Assembly: GCA_024701455.1 (NCBI GenBank)
Contig: JABXYP010000001.1
Location: forward strand, 872,001 to 936,000
Reading direction: 5' to 3'
DNA: 64,000 nucleotides
Source: Bacillus sp. A301a_S52
GTDB lineage: Bacteria; Bacillota; Bacilli; Bacillales; Salisediminibacteriaceae
Shown here: positions 51,037 to 60,411 of the stretch, one piece after another
Position numbering within the stretch: the stretch's first letter is position 1
Layout: each line of letters opens with the position of its first letter
Translations under genes and position numbers: made by a program
Notes under the pieces: generated by a model
What the model was told of the DNA's origin: nothing
Seen by the model: only the letters and a program-made list of their open reading frames with translations
The model's database searches: none

Positions 51037-51804
51037 TTGAAAAATATTATTCAAGTGAAAAATATTAAGATCGGTGAAGGCACTCCAAAAATTTGTGTGT
51101 CAATGATCGGAAAAACAACAGAAGAACTTGTGGAGGAAGCATCCTTCTTACAAGAATTAGATCTCGATATCGTCGAGTGGCGGGCTGATTTTTTTGACCA
51201 TATAGAAGATATTAAAGTCGTTAAAGACACGTTGGCTGAATTGAAGCCTATATTAACTGAAAAGCCGCTTATATTCACCTTCCGTAGTTTAAAAGAAGGT
51301 GGCGAAAAAGAAATTAGCACGGACTATTATGTGGCATTAAATAAAGAAGTTGCGGAAACGAAACACGTTGATTTCATTGATGTTGAGTTATTTAATGACG
51401 AGAAAGACGTGGTCACACTTATTGGAGCTGCTCATGCTCAAGATGTACGAGTCATTATTTCAAATCATGATTTTGATAAAACACCGACTAAAGAGGAAAT
51501 TGTTAATCGTTTACGTCGAGCTCAAGAGTTAGGTGGAGATCTGCCAAAAATCGCGGTAATGCCAAACTGTTCTGAAGATGTGCTCACATTACTTGATGCT
51601 ACGATAACGATGCACGAAAAGTATGCGGATCGACCGATCATTACGATGGCAATGGCAGGTAAAGGAGTTGTCAGTCGGTTATCTGGTGAGATTTTCGGAT
51701 CAGCTGTTACATTTGGAGCAGCTAAGACCGCTTCGGCACCAGGACAAATAGCCGTTAACGAATTACGCCAAACATTAAATTTGTTACACCGACAATTAGA
51801 ATAA
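51037..51804 (+). CDS. aroD: Type I 3-dehydroquinate dehydratase
   Basis: 255 residues from TTG 51037, which has GAGGAG 7 nt upstream. An in-frame TTG at 51016 lies before that site. Active-site segments are LDIVEWRADFF (Glu, Arg), VIISNHDF (general-base His) and LPKIAVMPNC (Schiff-base Lys), with MAGKGVVSRLSGEIFGSAVTFG at the substrate-binding end. It converts 3-dehydroquinate to 3-dehydroshikimate. Length equals the B. subtilis enzyme. Confidence 0.93.
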   Translation: MKNIIQVKNIKIGEGTPKICVSMIGKTTEELVEEASFLQELDLDIVEWRADFFDHIEDIKVVKDTLAELKPILTEKPLIFTFRSLKEGGEKEISTDYYVALNKEVAETKHVDFIDVELFNDEKDVVTLIGAAHAQDVRVIISNHDFDKTPTKEEIVNRLRRAQELGGDLPKIAVMPNCSEDVLTLLDATITMHEKYADRPIITMAMAGKGVVSRLSGEIFGSAVTFGAAKTASAPGQIAVNELRQTLNLLHRQLE

Positions 51805-51841
51805 AGAGTAAATCAGAACTAGCCATAAATAGTTTTTTAAG

Positions 51842-51875
51842 TAGATTCGATCATCGGTTTTGATGATCGAATCTA
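51842..51875 (+). terminator. Rho-independent terminator of the aro genes
   Basis: TAGATTCGATCATC and GATGATCGAATCTA form a perfect 14-bp stem, followed by TTTGTGTTT. The remaining gap to 52344 shows weak inverted repeats but no gene. Confidence 0.85.
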
Positions 51876-52344
51876 TTTGTGTTTGTCAGGTTATTCGATT
51901 CTATTAGGTTAACTGAGAGATTTCACACATCTCTCGTATCTAATTTTATGTAATTCATTATAGAGAGTTTCCAAGCAGTAGATGGAAGCTATTTAAAAAA
52001 GAAGGCTCTATTATTCACGCTCTTGTTTCCAGCTAACAAGGGATATTTAGAGAGTGAATAGAGTGAAAAATTCAAAAAAAAGTTATCGTATTGACTAGAA
52101 ATAGTCCACACTCAAGCTAGTGAGTTATAGAGGAATGTTATATTAAAATATCAACTATCTTCTTCGTTTCTAGCTATTTATAAACAAATAAATGAATTAG
52201 TCCTAAATTAAACTGTTAGGAAAATCAAAAGTCCCTGTACTTACCATTAAACTGTTGAATGTTATCCGTCGATATTAACTAAAGAAGGGTTATGTTAGAT
52301 AAATTTACACCCTATTTACAAAAAACAGTCTGGGGGGAGATTAA

Positions 52345-54051
52345 TTGACGAATTTTCTAAATTGGAAAAATATAAATTTAGGCAGGAAGTATACCATTAT
52401 TTTTTCTTTAATGGCTAGTGCGTTTATTCTAGCTATTTTCGTCACATTTTTATTTTTAAATCATACAGGAGATACAATGGATGAGACAGTTGTGAAAAAT
52501 GAGGTGGCGATTCACTCGGCGGACTTAGTGACCCTATTTCATGAAAAGTATATTCTTATCCCTGAATATCTGTTAATGGCTGAAGATGAAAAGCTCACAG
52601 AGTATCTTGCATTCAGTCAGTCATTTGCGGAAACAGCAAAAGAATTAATGCCGAATTTACCCGACGAGCAATTGGACATGTTTTATCAAATGATTGAGAA
52701 CAACCATGAACTAGATCAATATTTCTTTAGTGTTGTCGTCCCGAATGTTCAGCAAATTAATACGAATGAGTTTACAGATATACAAGCCTCTGTTCAAGAA
52801 TTAAAGGAGGATACAACACGCATCGGTGAGGAGTTAAAAAGCTCTGCTGTGGCATTCAATCAAGACGCGATGAGTGCAGCACAAAGAGATTTACGAAACG
52901 TTATTTTTATTCTTATCTTTTCGACAGTGGCAGCGATCGCCATTTCGTTTGTGTTCCTGTTTATTATGAGCCGTAGTATTAAGAAGAATTTAAATAAAAT
53001 TGTTGTCCGGAGTCAAGAGATTGCCGACGGCCATTTGAATAACGAGGCACTTGAGTATGACGGTAAGGATGAAATCGGTCAGCTATCTTTGTCTATGAAT
53101 CATATGGGAGAAAGTCTACGAGACATGATTTCGCAAGTGTCTGAAGTATCAGCGCTTGTAGATAAACAAAGTGTACAGCTTCTCAATTCATCAGAAGAAG
53201 TGAGAGAGGGAAGTGATCAAGTGGCTGTAACAATTGAGGAGCTGGCAAACGGCGCTACCTCTCAAGCGGACAATGCCACAGTGATTTCGGAAAATACAAA
53301 AGATTTTAGCCAAGATATTGATGAAGCTACAGGACATAGTAATGAATTGGTTGATTTCTCAAAACAGGTTCTTGACGTGTCCATTAAAGGGAATAAAGAC
53401 ATGGAAGAATCCTTGACCCAAATGAATCGTGTCAATGATGTTGTGAAATCATCCGTGGCAAAAGTGAAGAGCCTTGAGTCTAAAACGCATTCAATCACGG
53501 AGATTGTGGATGTTATTAAATCAATTGCAGAGCAGACAAATCTTCTAGCATTGAACGCTTCTATTGAAGCAGCAAGAGCTGGAGAAGCGGGCAAAGGATT
53601 TGCGGTTGTGGCCACGGAAGTCCGAAAATTAGCAGAAGAAGTGACACATTCGGTGGAGAATATTACGGGTATAGTGTTATCCATTAAAACTGAAACCACT
53701 TCAATTGCTGAGGAATTGAACGTAGGCTACACAGAAGTGAGTAAGGGCACTGAAGTGATTGAACGAACTGGTATTCAATTCGGAGACATTAAGAATAAAG
53801 TAGAGGAAATGTCTGATAGAGTAACGGGAATATCCACGATATTTAAAAAAGTAGCACAGTCAAGTAAAGATATTAATGAATCCGTTGAAAACATTGCGGC
53901 TGTTTCAGAAGAATCAGCTGCAGGATCAGAAGAGATATCGGCCACGGTAGTAGAGCAAAGCCAGGCAGTTGAAACAATTGCGGCCAGCGCTAAACAGCTC
54001 ACTTCCAAGGTAGAAGAAATGAACAATATGATTAAAAGGTTTGAATTATAA
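52345..54051 (+). CDS. Membrane methyl-accepting chemotaxis protein
   Basis: 568 residues with the classical layout. A membrane helix spans about residues 18-40, a helical extracellular sensor (~145 residues) follows, then a second membrane helix about 187-210 ([21 protein letters not shown]), a HAMP domain about 210-265 and a long signalling coiled coil with tip [21 protein letters not shown] near residue 393. The start is TTG with GGGGGAGA upstream. A sugar-binding lipoprotein gene follows by 25 bp. It is probably the co-receptor, so attraction to a pentose or related sugar is plausible. Confidence 0.9.
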   Translation: MTNFLNWKNINLGRKYTIIFSLMASAFILAIFVTFLFLNHTGDTMDETVVKNEVAIHSADLVTLFHEKYILIPEYLLMAEDEKLTEYLAFSQSFAETAKELMPNLPDEQLDMFYQMIENNHELDQYFFSVVVPNVQQINTNEFTDIQASVQELKEDTTRIGEELKSSAVAFNQDAMSAAQRDLRNVIFILIFSTVAAIAISFVFLFIMSRSIKKNLNKIVVRSQEIADGHLNNEALEYDGKDEIGQLSLSMNHMGESLRDMISQVSEVSALVDKQSVQLLNSSEEVREGSDQVAVTIEELANGATSQADNATVISENTKDFSQDIDEATGHSNELVDFSKQVLDVSIKGNKDMEESLTQMNRVNDVVKSSVAKVKSLESKTHSITEIVDVIKSIAEQTNLLALNASIEAARAGEAGKGFAVVATEVRKLAEEVTHSVENITGIVLSIKTETTSIAEELNVGYTEVSKGTEVIERTGIQFGDIKNKVEEMSDRVTGISTIFKKVAQSSKDINESVENIAAVSEESAAGSEEISATVVEQSQAVETIAASAKQLTSKVEEMNNMIKRFEL

Positions 54052-54076
54052 TGCGACGAAAGGAAGGAGGAAGCCT

Positions 54077-55135
54077 ATGAAAACATTTAAGAATTATTTA
54101 GTAGGGGGAGCTGTCTTTATTCTCCTATTAACATTAGTGGCTTGTTCAGAGCCTGCTTCTGAAAAAAGTGCGGCAGAAGCCAAATTAATTACGGAACAAG
54201 ACACGGTCTTTATTGGTTTCTTACTCGATACATTACAAGATGAACGTTGGTATAATGATAAAGAGTTGTTTGAGGGAGAGGTTGCTAATCTAGGTGGCAG
54301 AGTTAAAACATTAGCAGCTAACGGCTTGGACGATGTTCAAATTAGTCAAGCAGAACTTCTTATTGAAGAAGGTGTAGATGTCTTAGTCGTCGTCCCCCGT
54401 GATGCAGCCGCATCCGCCGCTATTGTTGAATTAGCGCACGAAGCAGATGTTAAGGTCATTTCATATGACCGATTAATCACCAACTCTGATCTTGATTACT
54501 ATATTTCCTTTGACAATGAACGAGTTGGAGAGCTTCAAGCTCAAGAAATTGTGAATAACGTAGACACAGGTAATTTTGCTTATATTGGTGGAGCAGAATC
54601 AGATAATAATGCGATCCTGTTTCGCCAGGGAGCTATGAACATTCTTCAGCCTCTCATCGATAGTGGAGATATTGAGTTAGTCTATGATCAATACACTGAA
54701 GGCTGGAACCCTGATGTCGCAGAAGAAAACATGCTCTCGGCTTTGGATGGGCAAGGGAACGATATTGACGCTGTTGTGGCTGCGAATGATGGAACAGCTG
54801 GCGGGGTAATCAACGCTCTGTCAACAGTGGGCTTAGATGGTGAAATCCCTGTTTCAGGACAAGATGCCGAATTGAACGCTGTAAGACGAATTGTCGATGG
54901 TACACAAACGATGACTGTCTATAAATCCATTAACACGTTAGCTGTCCAAGCGGCAGAGATGGCTTTTAAAGTAGCGGTAGGTGACGATATCCCTACAGAA
55001 ACAACGGTTAATAACGGCCAAATTGACGTACCATCCATATTACTAGAACCGATTACGGTGACAGAGGATAATATAGACGAGACGATTATTCAAGATGGCT
55101 ATTTAAGTGAAGAAGATATTTATACCACTCCTTAA
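54077..55135 (+). CDS. Sugar-binding lipoprotein (xylose-binding XylF-like)
   Basis: 352 residues from ATG 54077 (AAGGAGGAAG upstream). It has a lipobox LVAC (Cys near residue 23). The Peripla_BP_4 fold follows: IGFLLDTLQDERWYNDKELF, GVDVLVVVPRDAAASAAIVE, VKVISYDRLI, AANDGTAGGVINAL and PVSGQDAELNAVRRIVDGTQTMTVYK, all as in XylF. No permease or ATPase genes follow. It is placed with a chemoreceptor instead. The stop codon lies inside the start of a dispersed repeat, so the end of the gene is formed by the repeat. Confidence 0.85.
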   Translation: MKTFKNYLVGGAVFILLLTLVACSEPASEKSAAEAKLITEQDTVFIGFLLDTLQDERWYNDKELFEGEVANLGGRVKTLAANGLDDVQISQAELLIEEGVDVLVVVPRDAAASAAIVELAHEADVKVISYDRLITNSDLDYYISFDNERVGELQAQEIVNNVDTGNFAYIGGAESDNNAILFRQGAMNILQPLIDSGDIELVYDQYTEGWNPDVAEENMLSALDGQGNDIDAVVAANDGTAGGVINALSTVGLDGEIPVSGQDAELNAVRRIVDGTQTMTVYKSINTLAVQAAEMAFKVAVGDDIPTETTVNNGQIDVPSILLEPITVTEDNIDETIIQDGYLSEEDIYTTP

Positions 55136-55248
55136 GGGGCAGTAAAAGTCCCACCTCAAAACTTAAGAAGTGGATAGGCTACACTAAGTTGGACAGATAA
55201 AATGAGGGCTTGTAAACTAAGACTATAACATAAGGGAGCGTGACTAAG

Positions 55249-55530
55249 ATGACACGTCAACGTCGAACTTTTACAGCCGAATTTAAACTGCAATTAGTGA
55301 AGCTTTATGAAAATGGTAAATCACGTGCAGATATTGCGAGAGAGTATGATATCACGCCTTCTGCGTTAGATCGCTGGATTAAAAATCATAAAGAAACAGG
55401 TTCATTTGCCGCCAAAGATAACCGTTCTGAAGAAGAGAATGAACTAGCTAGGTTACGTAAGGAAAATCAGCGTCTCATGATGGAAAATGATATTTTAAAG
55501 CAAGCAGCGCTGATCATGGGACAAAAATAG
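55249..55530 (+). CDS. IS3-family transposase OrfA
   Basis: 93 residues from ATG 55249 (AAGGGAG upstream). HTH_Tnp_1 with FTAEFKLQLVKLYENGKS and IAREYDITPSALDRWIKNH, then a leucine zipper (ELARLRKENQRLMMENDILKQ). It is followed by orfB after 2 nt in a different frame. Confidence 0.92.
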   Translation: MTRQRRTFTAEFKLQLVKLYENGKSRADIAREYDITPSALDRWIKNHKETGSFAAKDNRSEEENELARLRKENQRLMMENDILKQAALIMGQK

Positions 55531-55532
55531 AT

Positions 55533-56378
55533 GTGATTCGAAATAATGCTCACATTTATTCGGTATCAGCAATGTGTAACGTCCTCCAGATTCCTAAAAG
55601 TACGTATTACTATCATGCCAATTCCCACGGCCGATGTGTGTTTAAAAGGGAAGATGAAGAGATTTCCCAAGAGGTCTCCCGAATTTTTAAAGAAAGCCGG
55701 AACAATTATGGCACGCGCAAAATTAAGAAAGAATTAAGTAGATTACCAAGACCAAAAAACGTATCCCGTCGTCGAATTGGCCGATTAATGAACGAACTGG
55801 GACTTGTATCAAACTATACCGTAGCACAGTACAAGCCACATAAGACATGGTGTAATGAAGCGTTAGTAAAAAACGAATTACAGCGTCAATTTGAACAAGA
55901 CAAGCCGTTGGCTGTCATTGTAAGTGATTTAACGTACGTCCGCGTTGGAGCAAAATGGCATTACGTATGCTTATTTGTCGATCTTTTTAACCGTGAAATC
56001 ATTGGTCGTAGTGCTGGTGCTAATAAGAATGCAAAGCTGGTCTATCAGGCTTTATCGCGTATTAAAGGTAACTTGAACGACGTTCGAATGTTCCACACTG
56101 ACCGTGGTAAAGAATTTGACAATAAGCTTATTTCCGAAGCACTTGAAACATTTGGCATCCAAAGATCGTTGAGCATGAAAGGATGCCCTTATGATAATGC
56201 CGTGGCTGAAGCGATGTTTAAGGTATTCAAAACAGAATTCGCTAACAGTGCTCATTTCTCTTCTCTTGAACAGCTCGCTATTGAACTGGATGATTATGTT
56301 CATTGGTTTAATCACATTCGCATTCATGGAACGTTAGACTATTTAACACCAATGGAATTCAAACAACAGCCCCTATAA
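55533..56378 (+). CDS. IS3-family transposase OrfB
   Basis: 281 residues with HTH_21 (NNYGTRKIKKELSR) and an rve core. The catalytic Asp-Asp-Glu lie in IVSDLTYVRVG, FHTDRGKEFDN and DNAVAEAMFKVFKTEF. The end HIRIHGTLDYLTPMEF is typical. It is probably made mainly as an OrfAB frameshift product. Confidence 0.92.
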   Translation: MIRNNAHIYSVSAMCNVLQIPKSTYYYHANSHGRCVFKREDEEISQEVSRIFKESRNNYGTRKIKKELSRLPRPKNVSRRRIGRLMNELGLVSNYTVAQYKPHKTWCNEALVKNELQRQFEQDKPLAVIVSDLTYVRVGAKWHYVCLFVDLFNREIIGRSAGANKNAKLVYQALSRIKGNLNDVRMFHTDRGKEFDNKLISEALETFGIQRSLSMKGCPYDNAVAEAMFKVFKTEFANSAHFSSLEQLAIELDDYVHWFNHIRIHGTLDYLTPMEFKQQPL

Positions 56379-56533
56379 TTTTTGTCCAGTTTAGTGTTGA
56401 CGTACCAAAGATCGAAAAGTTTAGGTGGGGATGAACTACTCCTTAAGGTCCGTTAAACTAACAATCAGTGGAGGATGAAGTAAAACCCCCCACTGATTGA
56501 AGTTTAGCTTTATAATTAAAATCACATTAACTA

Positions 56534-56568
56534 TAGCGAGATCGCGTCTCAAGCGGTCTCGCTTTTTT
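56534..56568 (+). terminator. Rho-independent terminator right of the split repeat
   Basis: AGCGAGATCGC pairs with GCGGTCTCGCT, followed by TTTTTT on the plus strand. No gene on the plus strand other than the IS ends here. It is probably the original terminator of the chemoreceptor/sugar-binding operon, now separated by the IS. Confidence 0.7.
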
Positions 56569-56601
56569 GATGTAAATGTAGACATGGCCATGCAGGAAAA
56601 A

Positions 56602-57426
56602 TTAATGAAGCTCGCGATAGCGACCAGGGGACATACCTGTCAATTTTCGAAAAGTAGCAATGAAATGACTAGGAGAGCGAAAACCGGTCATTTCGGAAAT
56701 ATTTTTTATTGTACGAGTCTTGGAGTTTAGGAGGAGGCTCTTTGCTTCTTTTATACGTAAACTAATGAAAAAAGCGTAAGGTGTAATATGATATGTTTTG
56801 TAAAACAGGTCATTGAGGTGCCGTTTAGAAAGCGTTAAAAGGCTTGCCATATCTTCTAAGCCTGCTTCTGGATTGGAAATGTTGTGTTGCATCCAAACGA
56901 TGACATCATTTAAATCTCGTTCATGTCTTAACATACGGTTTTCCTTCAATTGAGCGTAGCGGCTTACTGTCAGCAAAAACTCATATATAAGACTGGACGT
57001 TTTAATATTAAAAGTATCACGCTTTGTCTCTTCCTGTTTAAGAGCTCTTTCAATAAAAAAAGTAAGTGGTGCTTTCGTATCCCACGTAAAAAAAGTTGTT
57101 TTATAAAGGTTAAGGTCAGCTAGAAGCTCTTTAACAAATGAACCATCAAACGTTAAATAGCACGTTTCCCACCTTTCATGTGACTGTTTAGTATAGGAAT
57201 GGGGGACATTTGGCATGAACAAAACACCATGGGCTGGTGGAAGAGTTATAGTTTGATGCTCATAATGAACTGTCCCGGTTCCATTAATCGATTGTAACCA
57301 ATGAAAATAAGGATAGCCGTCATGGCGCGTAATCGTCTCTTGATCTGGGTTATAACCAATTGTTTCAGCAAACAACGGTAATTTTTTCTCATTTAAAGGG
57401 ATAACAAACTCTTTTCTCAATTCCAT
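56602..57426 (-). CDS. AraC-family transcriptional regulator
   Basis: 274 residues. The N-terminal cupin (AraC_binding) occupies about 20-130, with HDGYPYFHWLQSINGTGTVHY and VLFMPNVPHSY. The C-terminal double helix-turn-helix occupies about 175-272, ending IKNISEMTGFRSPSHFIATFRKLTGMSPGRYRE. It is divergent from the GH42 beta-galactosidase gene (477-bp gap holding two repeats), so sugar-dependent control of that gene is likely. Confidence 0.9.
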   Translation of the reverse strand: MELRKEFVIPLNEKKLPLFAETIGYNPDQETITRHDGYPYFHWLQSINGTGTVHYEHQTITLPPAHGVLFMPNVPHSYTKQSHERWETCYLTFDGSFVKELLADLNLYKTTFFTWDTKAPLTFFIERALKQEETKRDTFNIKTSSLIYEFLLTVSRYAQLKENRMLRHERDLNDVIVWMQHNISNPEAGLEDMASLLTLSKRHLNDLFYKTYHITPYAFFISLRIKEAKSLLLNSKTRTIKNISEMTGFRSPSHFIATFRKLTGMSPGRYRELH

Positions 57427-57462
57427 ATGAAAGCCGCTCCTTTAAAGGAATCATCCGTATAC

Positions 57463-57538
57463 AACGAACCTTCAATCAGTGTTCGTTCTTTTCCCACTGA
57501 TTGGTAGTTGAGTGAATCAGGACGCTTATCTGTGATAA
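57463..57538 (-). repeat. Dispersed structured repeat, type A (inverted copy)
   Basis: Read on the minus strand it begins TTATCACAGATAAGCGTCCTG and ends ATTGAAGGTTCGTTG. CAATCAGTG and CACTGATTG form its hairpin. The internal AAATAGAG segment is missing. Confidence 0.75.
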
Positions 57539-57606
57539 ACATTTCCTTATTCTTATATCCATATCTATAATATTATATTTCGTCCATGTTTGTAAGGGGT
57601 TACAAT

Positions 57607-57766
57607 TTATTTATCCCACTCTTAAGGGGCAGTAACCCCCCCTCAAAACTTAAGAAGATCGAAAAGTTTAGGTGGTGGATAAACTGCCCCTAAAGGTCCG
57701 ATAAGTTAAACTAACAATTAGTGGGGGATGAAGGAAAACCCCCACTGATTGAAGCTTAGCTTTATA
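57607..57766 (+). repeat. Dispersed structured repeat, type B (full copy)
   Basis: 160 bp with three stems. The outer stem is CTTAAGGGGCAGT (57621-57633) with ACTGCCCCTAAAG (57683-57695). The inner stem is AAACTT/AAGTTT (57646-57651 and 57664-57669). The 3' stem is CAATTAGTGGGGG (57715-57727) with CCCCCACTGATTG (57739-57751). It ends GAAGCTTAGCTTTATA like type A copies. Confidence 0.85.
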
Positions 57767-57903
57767 ATGATACTGATCTAATCCCTGTTGTCGTTAGTAA
57801 AATGGGTCTTTTTTAAACAGGCATTCGGTCAAAAAGCATTGGGCATGAAGACATTGATAAGCCCTTTTGTGGGCTTAAATATAATATACGAGGAGGAAAT
57901 CAT

Positions 57904-59922
57904 ATGATTAGCAAACAACTCCCAAAAATTTGGTATGGCGGTGATTACAATCCTGAACAGTGGGAGAAAGATGTATGGGATGACGATGTGCGCATGTTTA
58001 AATTAGCTGGCATTGATGTAGCTACATTGAATGTGTTTTCTTGGGCACTTAACCAGCCGGATGAAACAACGTATGACTTCAGTGGACTTGATGCGCATAT
58101 TAACAGACTTTATGACAATGGAATTTACACATGTTTGGCAACAAGTACAGGCGCTCATCCAGCATGGATGGCTCGCAAGTATCCTGATGTCTTAAGAGTT
58201 GATTTTCAAGGGAGAAAACGGGCTTTTGGCGGACGACATAATTCATGCCCGAACAGCCCAACCTATCGTAAGTATTCAGAACGAATGGCTGATAAGCTTG
58301 GAGAAAGATATAAAAATCACCCAGGTGTTTTAATATGGCATGTATCGAATGAATATGGAGGGTACTGTTATTGTGATAATTGTGCTTCTGCTTTTAGAAC
58401 ATGGTTAAAAAAGAAATATGGTACCCTTGACCAGCTTAACAAAACATGGAATACAAGATTTTGGGGACATACATTCTACGAATGGGAGGAAATTGTTCCT
58501 CCAAATGCGCTAAGTGAAGAGGGGGAAGGAAATGTCTCTGCCTTTCAAGGTATTTCACTGGACTATCGTATTTTTCAATCTGAAAGTTTATTAGACTGTT
58601 ATAAAATTGAATATAATGCACTTAAAAAGCATACACCTGATATTCCTATTACAACCAACCTAATGGGGACATACCTTGAACTAGACTATTTCAAATGGGG
58701 AAAGGAAATGGACGTTGTGTCATGGGATAGTTACCCAGGAATCGATACACCCGTAAGCTTGACGGCCATGAACCATGATTTAATGCGGGGATTAAGAAGT
58801 GGGCAGCCGTTTATGCTCATGGAACAGACACCGAGTCAACAAAATTGGCAGCCTTATAATGCCCTTAAACGACCAGGTGTTATGCGGTTATGGAGTTATC
58901 AAGCTATCGCCCATGGAGCGGATACAATTATGTTTTTCCAACTACGTCGATCTATCGGTGCTTGTGAGAAATACCATGGAGCCGTGATTGAGCACGTCGG
59001 CCATGAGCATACCCGTGTTTTCCGTGAAACGGCAGAATTAGGTCAGGAATTGGAAAAGTTATCTGATAGACTGTTAGATGCAAGAGTGAATGCAAAAGTA
59101 GCTATCGTGTTTGATTGGGAAAATCGCTGGGCTATCAATTTATCAAGCGGACCATCAGTCTCGCTAGATTATATAGATGAAGTTCATAAATATTATAAAG
59201 CCTTGTATGACAGAAATATTCCTGTTGACCTAATCGGCGTTGATGACGATTTAAGTCAATATGATATCGTCATTGCCCCTGTTTTATATATGGTAAAAAG
59301 CGGTTATGCTGATAAATTGAAAGCGTTTGTCAAAAATGGCGGTACGTTCATTACCACTTATTTTAGTGGTATAGTCAATGAACATGATCTCGTAACAGTT
59401 GGAGGCTATCCTGGGGAATTACGAGATTTACTAGGCATATGGGTAGAGGAGATTGACGCCCTTGATCCGAAACATGCGAATGAGATTGTAGTAACGGAGG
59501 ATTGGGGGAGACTATCAGGACGCTATGAGTGCAGATTATTGTTTGACATTATTCATAGTGAAGGGGCCGAAGTGGTGGCCCATTATGGGGCGGATTTTTA
59601 TGCCGACACCCCAGTAGTCACAGCCAATTCATTTGGAGATGGGCAAGCCATCTATGTAGGATCAAGCGCTGAACAACGCTTTGTGACAGATTTACTAGCC
59701 TCTCTATGTGACCAAAAACAGATTAACCCTCTGCTAAACACTCCTGATGGTGTGGAAGTGACAGAACGGGTGAAAGACGACCAAACATATTTATTTATTC
59801 TGAATCATAATAGTTCTCCTGCTACCTTTCAAGCCGGAGAAGGAAAGCATAATCTACTAACAGGCCAGATAGTGAAGGGCGAGGTGACCATAGCCCCCCG
59901 TGATGTGATGATTTTAAAATAG
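57904..59922 (+). CDS. GH42 beta-galactosidase
   Basis: 672 residues, without a signal peptide. It begins IWYGGDYNPEQW, diagnostic for family 42. The acid/base Glu150 lies in WHVSNEYGG and the nucleophile Glu307 in FMLMEQTPS. Cysteines 115, 155, 157 and 160 (HNSCPNSP, YCYCDNC) match the zinc cluster of this family. A trimerisation domain follows at about 390-600 and a small beta domain ends the protein. It cleaves beta-galactosides or arabino-galacto-oligosaccharides in the cytoplasm. The ATG follows GAGGAGG. AraC-family control is expected. Confidence 0.95.
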   Translation: MISKQLPKIWYGGDYNPEQWEKDVWDDDVRMFKLAGIDVATLNVFSWALNQPDETTYDFSGLDAHINRLYDNGIYTCLATSTGAHPAWMARKYPDVLRVDFQGRKRAFGGRHNSCPNSPTYRKYSERMADKLGERYKNHPGVLIWHVSNEYGGYCYCDNCASAFRTWLKKKYGTLDQLNKTWNTRFWGHTFYEWEEIVPPNALSEEGEGNVSAFQGISLDYRIFQSESLLDCYKIEYNALKKHTPDIPITTNLMGTYLELDYFKWGKEMDVVSWDSYPGIDTPVSLTAMNHDLMRGLRSGQPFMLMEQTPSQQNWQPYNALKRPGVMRLWSYQAIAHGADTIMFFQLRRSIGACEKYHGAVIEHVGHEHTRVFRETAELGQELEKLSDRLLDARVNAKVAIVFDWENRWAINLSSGPSVSLDYIDEVHKYYKALYDRNIPVDLIGVDDDLSQYDIVIAPVLYMVKSGYADKLKAFVKNGGTFITTYFSGIVNEHDLVTVGGYPGELRDLLGIWVEEIDALDPKHANEIVVTEDWGRLSGRYECRLLFDIIHSEGAEVVAHYGADFYADTPVVTANSFGDGQAIYVGSSAEQRFVTDLLASLCDQKQINPLLNTPDGVEVTERVKDDQTYLFILNHNSSPATFQAGEGKHNLLTGQIVKGEVTIAPRDVMILK

Positions 59923-59929
59923 AATCGTA

Positions 59930-59964
59930 AACCCCCCCTTGTATCGAAATGGTACAGGGGGTTA
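59930..59964 (+). terminator. Terminator-like hairpin after GH42
   Basis: AACCCCCCCTTGTA pairs with TACAGGGGGTT, followed by ACGTTTGTCT. The T-tract is poor. Confidence 0.6.
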
Positions 59965-60010
59965 CGTTTGTCTCGGAAAAGGCGGAGAGTTGCGGAAAAT
60001 TAGGATGGGG

Positions 60011-60260
60011 TTGCTGAAAATCCAGGAGTAGCTGCGTAAAAAAGAAGGTTTGTTGCTGAAAAATTAGAGGTTAATGCTGAACTCAATAAGGGTTGCTGAA
60101 AATCCAGGTGTGGTTGCGTAAAAAAGAAGGTTTGTTGCTGAAAAATTAGAGGTTAATGCTGAACTCAATAAGGGTTGCTGAAAATCCAGGTGTGGTTGCG
60201 CAAAAAAGAGGTTTTAATGCTGAAGAAAAGAGGATTAGTGCTGAAACTTGGAATCGAGTT
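60011..60260 (+). repeat. 82-bp tandem repeat array
   Basis: TTGCTGAAAATCCAGG starts at 60011, 60093 and 60175, a period of exactly 82 bp. Each unit holds smaller pieces TTGCGTAAAAAAG, TTGCTGAAAAATTAGAGG and AATGCTGAACTCAATAAG. The third unit diverges after about 45 bp. It resembles the array at 48040-48165 and fills most of the gap 59923-60411. Confidence 0.85.
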
Positions 60261-60353
60261 GCTGAAATCCAGCACCCTAACGCTCTACCACTAAATAGTC
60301 ATGGCAAAAATCAATAATTCCTCTAGTTCTTTTCAGAAAAACATATGATATTA

Positions 60354-60367
60354 TGTAAGTGCTTTCA
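60354..60367 (+). promoter_or_regulatory. Probable cre site upstream of GH95
   Basis: TGTAAGTGCTTTCA matches the CcpA consensus TGWAARCGYTWNCW at 13 of 14 positions. It lies about 45 bp before the GH95 start. Confidence 0.65.
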
Positions 60368-60411
60368 TGATAAATGCCCACTAACTAATCATTTATCCAG
60401 GAGGGGATAGA

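Larger units (their letters stand above)
55171..56407 (+). mobile_element. IS3-family insertion sequence, 1237 bp
   Basis: The ends are TGG..G.C.ACACTAA..TGGACA on the left (55171) and its imperfect inverse ending at 56407. A 3-bp target duplication AAG flanks it (55168-55170 and 56408-56410), the usual IS3-family size. It carries orfA and orfB in consecutive frames. The element looks intact. Confidence 0.9.
55127..56515 (+). repeat. Dispersed structured repeat, type B, split by an IS element
   Basis: Left half CACTCCTTAAGGGGCAGT to CTTAAGAAG (55127-55170). Right half AAGATCGAAAAGTTTAGG to GAAGTTTAGCTTTATAA (56408-56515). Removing the IS and one AAG rebuilds a sequence collinear with the intact copy at 57607. 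Confidence 0.85.

Noticed and set aside
60011..60260. CRISPR array
   Set aside because: The 82-bp units are repeated head to tail without unique spacers, and no cas genes are nearby.
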